Shown: positions 6,456 through 9,007 of the stretch, piece by piece
How the letters are laid out: the number at the start of each line of letters is the position of its first letter
Position numbering within the stretch: the first letter of the stretch is position 1
DNA from: Bacillota bacterium
GTDB lineage: Bacteria; Bacillota; Clostridia; Oscillospirales; Oscillospiraceae
Assembly: GCA_023406225.1 (NCBI GenBank)
Contig: JAEXWS010000118.1
Span: 1 to 9,007, forward strand
Reading direction: 5' to 3'
DNA: 9,007 nucleotides
Position numbers and translations under genes: made by a program
Notes under the pieces: generated by a model
Databases searched by the model: none
Told to the model about the DNA's origin: nothing
Seen by the model: only the letters and a program-made list of their open reading frames with translations

Positions 6456-6576
6456 GTCCCCCACCGGACTTCCGTCCGGCGGGGACCCCGCATCTCACGC
6501 AAACGGCCAGGCAAAGCCCGGCCGTTTCAAGGTTTTCCGGCTGCGACGGAAAACGCTTGACGCCGCTTTCGCGGCG
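6456..6576. other. Cluster of four further hairpins in the convergent intergenic region
   Basis: Four hairpins follow each other. (1) 6456-6486 pairs GTCCCC/GGGGAC and CCGGAC/GTCCGG with a small internal loop and TTCC at the tip. (2) 6501-6527 pairs AAACGGCC/GGCCGTTT with an inner GGC/GCC stem. (3) 6532-6554 pairs GTTTTCCG/CGGAAAAC. (4) 6561-6576 pairs CGCCGC/GCGGCG over TTTC. No coding frame with family features covers them. On the - strand they form the 3' region between the 90-aa gene and its terminator, so they could be a structured 3' UTR or a small RNA. No known RNA family was recognised. Confidence 0.5.
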
Positions 6577-6615
6577 GTATGGGCGCATCGTTTTTGCGGC
6601 CTTCCAGCCCCTTTC

Positions 6616-6888
6616 TCACACCAGCGCCGCCACCAGCCACACCAGTCCGATCCCTGATGCGCCCATCAGGGTGTACAGCGCCGGACTCAGGTCCCGCCAG
6701 GCGCGGCTGAACCGTCCGTGATCTCCCCCGGCGTAGTTCCGGGCCACCCGCTTGGCCTCCTCCACCAGGTCCCGGGCCGTCACGCCCTCCCCGGCGGCGT
6801 CGTTCCGCACGATAAAGATCGCCTGCTCAAAATAACGCTGGTCCGGGGAATCCACCACCACGACCCGTCTGGAAATACCTTTCACCAT
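6616..6888 (-). CDS. Small conserved-looking protein with C-terminal membrane anchor, downstream of spoIIE
   Basis: The 90-aa product starts MVKGISRRVVVVDSPD and continues with YFEQAIFIVRND (18-29). A helical, charged segment of about 36-60 (TARDLVEEAKRVARNYAGG) follows. It ends in one hydrophobic helix (LSPALYTLMGASGIGLVWLVAALV, 67-90) with almost nothing after it. It therefore looks like a tail-anchored protein with a soluble N-terminal domain. I have an impression that similar short proteins occur in Clostridia, but I can name no function. The start at 6888 is preferred because AGGAGG (6904-6899) lies 10 nt before it; the alternative ATG at 6930 has no ribosome binding site. It lies 74 nt behind spoIIE on the same strand with no terminator between, so co-transcription is probable. 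The hairpin cluster and bidirectional terminator follow. Confidence 0.75.
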   Translation of the reverse strand: MVKGISRRVVVVDSPDQRYFEQAIFIVRNDAAGEGVTARDLVEEAKRVARNYAGGDHGRFSRAWRDLSPALYTLMGASGIGLVWLVAALV

Positions 6889-6898
6889 CCGCTTTACG

Positions 6899-6904
6899 CC
6901 TCCT
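6899..6904 (-). promoter_or_regulatory. Shine-Dalgarno fixing the start of the 90-aa gene
   Basis: AGGAGG on the - strand lies 10 nt before the ATG at 6888. In the longer frame from 6930 the same bases would be coding, which argues against that start. Confidence 0.75.
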
Positions 6905-6962
6905 GCTTTCCACAGTGTTGATGGTTCCATTTTGTCTCAGCCGGGGAAAATTTATACCGCTT

Positions 6963-9002
6963 TCAAACCTTTTTTGACCCGCCCCCGCCGGGCAGATACA
7001 AAACCTGCACACCGCAGTCGTCCTGAAGCCCCTCCCGGCGGATGCTCTCACTCAAAATGAGGCCTGCCAGGGCCTGGGGGTCCTCGCCCTCCCAGCCCGC
7101 CAGCAGGTCCAGCAGCCACTCGTCCCTGCCCGGGTCCGCCACACCGTCGCTGACGAGCACCGCGAAGCTCCCCGGCTCCAGCGCCGCCCGGGTCACGTCC
7201 GGGGAGGCGGGCGCGCCCCGGAGTCCGGCGGGCAGGCTGGCCCCGGTGACCCGCCGGACCGTGCCTCCGCGCTTGAGGTAGCTGGGAGCCGCGCCGAACT
7301 TGTAAAACACCGCCTCCCCCGCCTCCGGGCGGCAGGTCAGAAGGTCGATGGTGGTGAAGCTCCCCGTCTCCGCCCCCCGCAGGGCCATGGCGGAGTTCAG
7401 CGTCTTCAACGCCGCCTCCGGCTCGATGCCCGCCTCCAAAAACTGCCGCATGAGGCGGCAGGTCAGCGCGGATTCCTTTCGAGCCGCCTCTCCGCTGCCC
7501 ATGCCGTCCGCCAGAAGGAGGCACAAAAGCCCCTCCTCCGTCTCAAAGGATACCACCGTGTCCCCGCAGACGCTCTCTCCCTCCTTGGGCCGCAGCGTCG
7601 CGCCGATGCGGTAGGCGGGGGCCTGCCCCGAGACGGGCCGGCTCTCCCCCAGCCCCGCCGCCGTGGCGGTCAGAAGCTCCGAGAGCTGGGCATACTGCCC
7701 CCGGGCGCTGCGGCGGGTCTCCTCCAGCTGCCGACGGTACTGCCGCCGCAGCAAAAACGCGGAGAGCTCCCCGTTCACCGCCGCAATGAAATCCGTCAGG
7801 TGGATGCAGCGGTCCGCGAAGTAGCCGGGGAAATCCTTGGGCATGGCCCGTCCCCGCTCCAGCAGAAAGGGCGTGGCGTCGTTCAGGGCGCCGAAGGTCC
7901 CGGTGTACTCCCGCTGCCAGCAGAGATCGCACAGGGCGCACCCCCGGCATACCTTTTCCGCCGCCCGGTCAAACACCACCGCCGGGTTCTCGTCGTTGGG
8001 CGCGGGCGCTCCCCGGCCCATGCTGTCGTACAGGTCCCGCAGGGCCGCCGCCGTCCGGGTGAGCTGGCCCTTGAGCTTGTCCATGGCGGTGCCGGTCTCC
8101 TCCGCCTCCTCCGTCCGCTTGATCCGCTTTCCGCCGAACAGCCGTCCCGGCAGCAGCAAAAACAGAGCCGCGCCCAGCGCCGCCTCGATGAGCAGGGACT
8201 GGGCGGCCTGCCCCTCCGCCGGCAGCAGCGCCAGCAGCGCCGCCGCCAGGAATACCCCCGCCGCCGCCGGACGGCTCCGGCGGCTCCCCGCCAGCAGGCC
8301 TGCCAGGCCGTAAGCCGCGGCAAACAGCATTCCGCCGCCGCCGGCGCAGAGGTCCGCCAGCAGTCCGGCCCCAAGCCCGGCGGTGACGCCCGCCGTCGCG
8401 CCCCGCTGATAGGCGGTGAACAGCACCAGAAGGCACAGCAGCGCCCGGCCTACCGACACGTCCAGGACCGTCAGCTCCCCCATGGCCAGCAGCAGCGACA
8501 TCCCCAAAAACAGCAGGCTGTCCGGCTCCAGCCGCTCCTGTCCCGCCGCCAGCAGCGGCCGGTAAAACCAGGCGGAGACCCCCACCAGCACCGCCGCCGC
8601 CACACAGGGCGTCAGCTCGGCCAGCGGGTCCAGGGACTGGGCCACATAGATGCCCGCCACCACGAAAAAGAGCCCCGCCCCGGTGAGGGGCAGGAAGAGG
8701 GGCCTGTCCAGCAGGCGCATGCCGCGCAGGGCGGTGGCGGTGGTAAAAATAAGGACCGCCGCCGCCAGAAAGGGCAGGGCGTCCATGAAATTCAGAAACA
8801 GCAGCGCCCCGACGCCCGCGCCCGCCAGAGCGGCCACGCCCTCCGCCCCATATCCCGCCGCCGCCACGCAGCCCAGGGCGAAGGGCGCGTAGCCCCCCGG
8901 CGTCTGGCTGGCGGCCAGCGCCGCCGCCAGGAAAAAGCGAATGCCCCAGGCCAGCAGCCGCGCCGACTGCTCCCGTCCCAACCTGATCTGACCGTGCTGC
9001 AC
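6963..9002 (-). CDS. spoIIE: Stage II sporulation protein E, PP2C-type phosphatase
   Basis: SpoIIE sits in the polar septum, interacts with FtsZ and dephosphorylates SpoIIAA so that sigma-F becomes active in the forespore. The first 285 residues form about ten hydrophobic segments (from roughly 18-34 to 268-285), as in the family. A linker and regulatory region follows (about 290-440), with a coiled-coil-prone MDKLKGQLTRTAAALRDLYDS start (307-327) and a cysteine cluster C352/C355/C358/C361. The C-terminal phosphatase retains its metal ligands: G480-D481, DGMGSG (499-504), SDG (618-620) and DD (661-662, continuing CGVQVL). The 679 aa is shorter than the roughly 830 aa of Bacillus. Start GTG 9002 gives a plausible N-terminus just before the first helix, but only five upstream bases are visible, so a start outside the window cannot be excluded. 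The promoter, normally Spo0A-controlled, is not in the window. Confidence 0.94.
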   Translation of the reverse strand: MQHGQIRLGREQSARLLAWGIRFFLAAALAASQTPGGYAPFALGCVAAAGYGAEGVAALAGAGVGALLFLNFMDALPFLAAAVLIFTTATALRGMRLLDRPLFLPLTGAGLFFVVAGIYVAQSLDPLAELTPCVAAAVLVGVSAWFYRPLLAAGQERLEPDSLLFLGMSLLLAMGELTVLDVSVGRALLCLLVLFTAYQRGATAGVTAGLGAGLLADLCAGGGGMLFAAAYGLAGLLAGSRRSRPAAAGVFLAAALLALLPAEGQAAQSLLIEAALGAALFLLLPGRLFGGKRIKRTEEAEETGTAMDKLKGQLTRTAAALRDLYDSMGRGAPAPNDENPAVVFDRAAEKVCRGCALCDLCWQREYTGTFGALNDATPFLLERGRAMPKDFPGYFADRCIHLTDFIAAVNGELSAFLLRRQYRRQLEETRRSARGQYAQLSELLTATAAGLGESRPVSGQAPAYRIGATLRPKEGESVCGDTVVSFETEEGLLCLLLADGMGSGEAARKESALTCRLMRQFLEAGIEPEAALKTLNSAMALRGAETGSFTTIDLLTCRPEAGEAVFYKFGAAPSYLKRGGTVRRVTGASLPAGLRGAPASPDVTRAALEPGSFAVLVSDGVADPGRDEWLLDLLAGWEGEDPQALAGLILSESIRREGLQDDCGVQVLYLPGGGGSKKV

Positions 9003-9007
9003 AGAGC

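Noticed and set aside
6490..6580. Possible riboswitch (cyclic-di-GMP-like GCAAA/GCAAAGCC elements)
   Set aside because: Only short word matches occur. The element order and helix arrangement do not fit, and no + strand gene lies downstream.
6140..6721. Long + strand frame of 193 codons overlapping the 74-aa gene
   Set aside because: It has a low-complexity, Arg/Ser/Pro-rich translation, passes through the terminator and hairpins and overlaps the 90-aa gene on the other strand. The 6153-6377 frame has clear membrane helices.
6951..6956. TATAAA on the - strand as a separate promoter for the 90-aa gene
   Set aside because: No -35 element is seen at 16-18 nt; the corresponding bases (complement of 6974-6979) read GGTCAA. 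Co-transcription with spoIIE is simpler.
7048..8436. Alternative-frame open frames within spoIIE on both strands
   Set aside because: They translate to Arg/Pro/Ala/Gly-rich sequence typical of GC-rich off-frame reading; SpoIIE motifs are continuous in the chosen frame.
1..9007. CRISPR arrays, insertion sequences, tRNA or rRNA genes
   Set aside because: No regularly spaced direct repeats, transposase frame, terminal inverted repeats flanking a gene, tRNA cloverleaf or rRNA sequence was recognised on either strand.

Overview
The window is GC-rich, roughly two-thirds G+C in its core genes. It carries a translation-related operon fragment on the + strand and a sporulation gene, spoIIE, on the - strand. 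SpoIIE is confined to endospore-forming Firmicutes. High GC plus a Clostridia-type gene order (infB-rbfA-DHH phosphoesterase-truB-ribF, with no ylxP between infB and rbfA) suggests a high-GC member of the Clostridia, most likely an Oscillospiraceae-type gut bacterium. The taxon is inferred from gene content; no marker gene was compared.

Layout. Bases 1-2121 hold infB, whose first IF2_N region is cut off by the window edge. An intrinsic terminator (2134-2166) and a structured leader (about 2209-2239) separate infB from rbfA (2258-2653). rbfA then runs tightly into an NrnA-like DHH phosphoesterase (2647-3603, 7-nt overlap), truB (3620-4486) and ribF (4491-5393). A perfect 19-bp hairpin at 5409-5450 follows ribF. 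Together these genes cover translation initiation (IF-2), 30S maturation (RbfA), nano-RNA/pAp turnover (NrnA-like), tRNA U55 pseudouridylation (TruB) and FMN/FAD synthesis (RibF).

In many Firmicutes rpsO and pnp come next. Here 5451-6377 is instead a lower-GC segment. It has an AT-rich promoter with a TATAAT box and two small genes I do not recognise: a possibly exported 154-aa protein (5617-6081) and a 74-aa two-helix membrane protein (6153-6377). From 6378 to 6576 there is a run of six hairpins. One, at 6404-6432, is a convincing bidirectional terminator for the convergent transcription units.

On the - strand, spoIIE (6963-9002) encodes the membrane-anchored PP2C-type phosphatase that activates sigma-F. 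It is followed 74 nt later by a 90-aa protein with one C-terminal membrane helix (6616-6888), probably co-transcribed.

Most of the window is conserved housekeeping sequence. The parts worth a second look are the orphan island, the hairpin cluster, the small gene behind spoIIE and the structured rbfA leader. I did not find convincing evidence of a new defence system, mobile element or CRISPR array.
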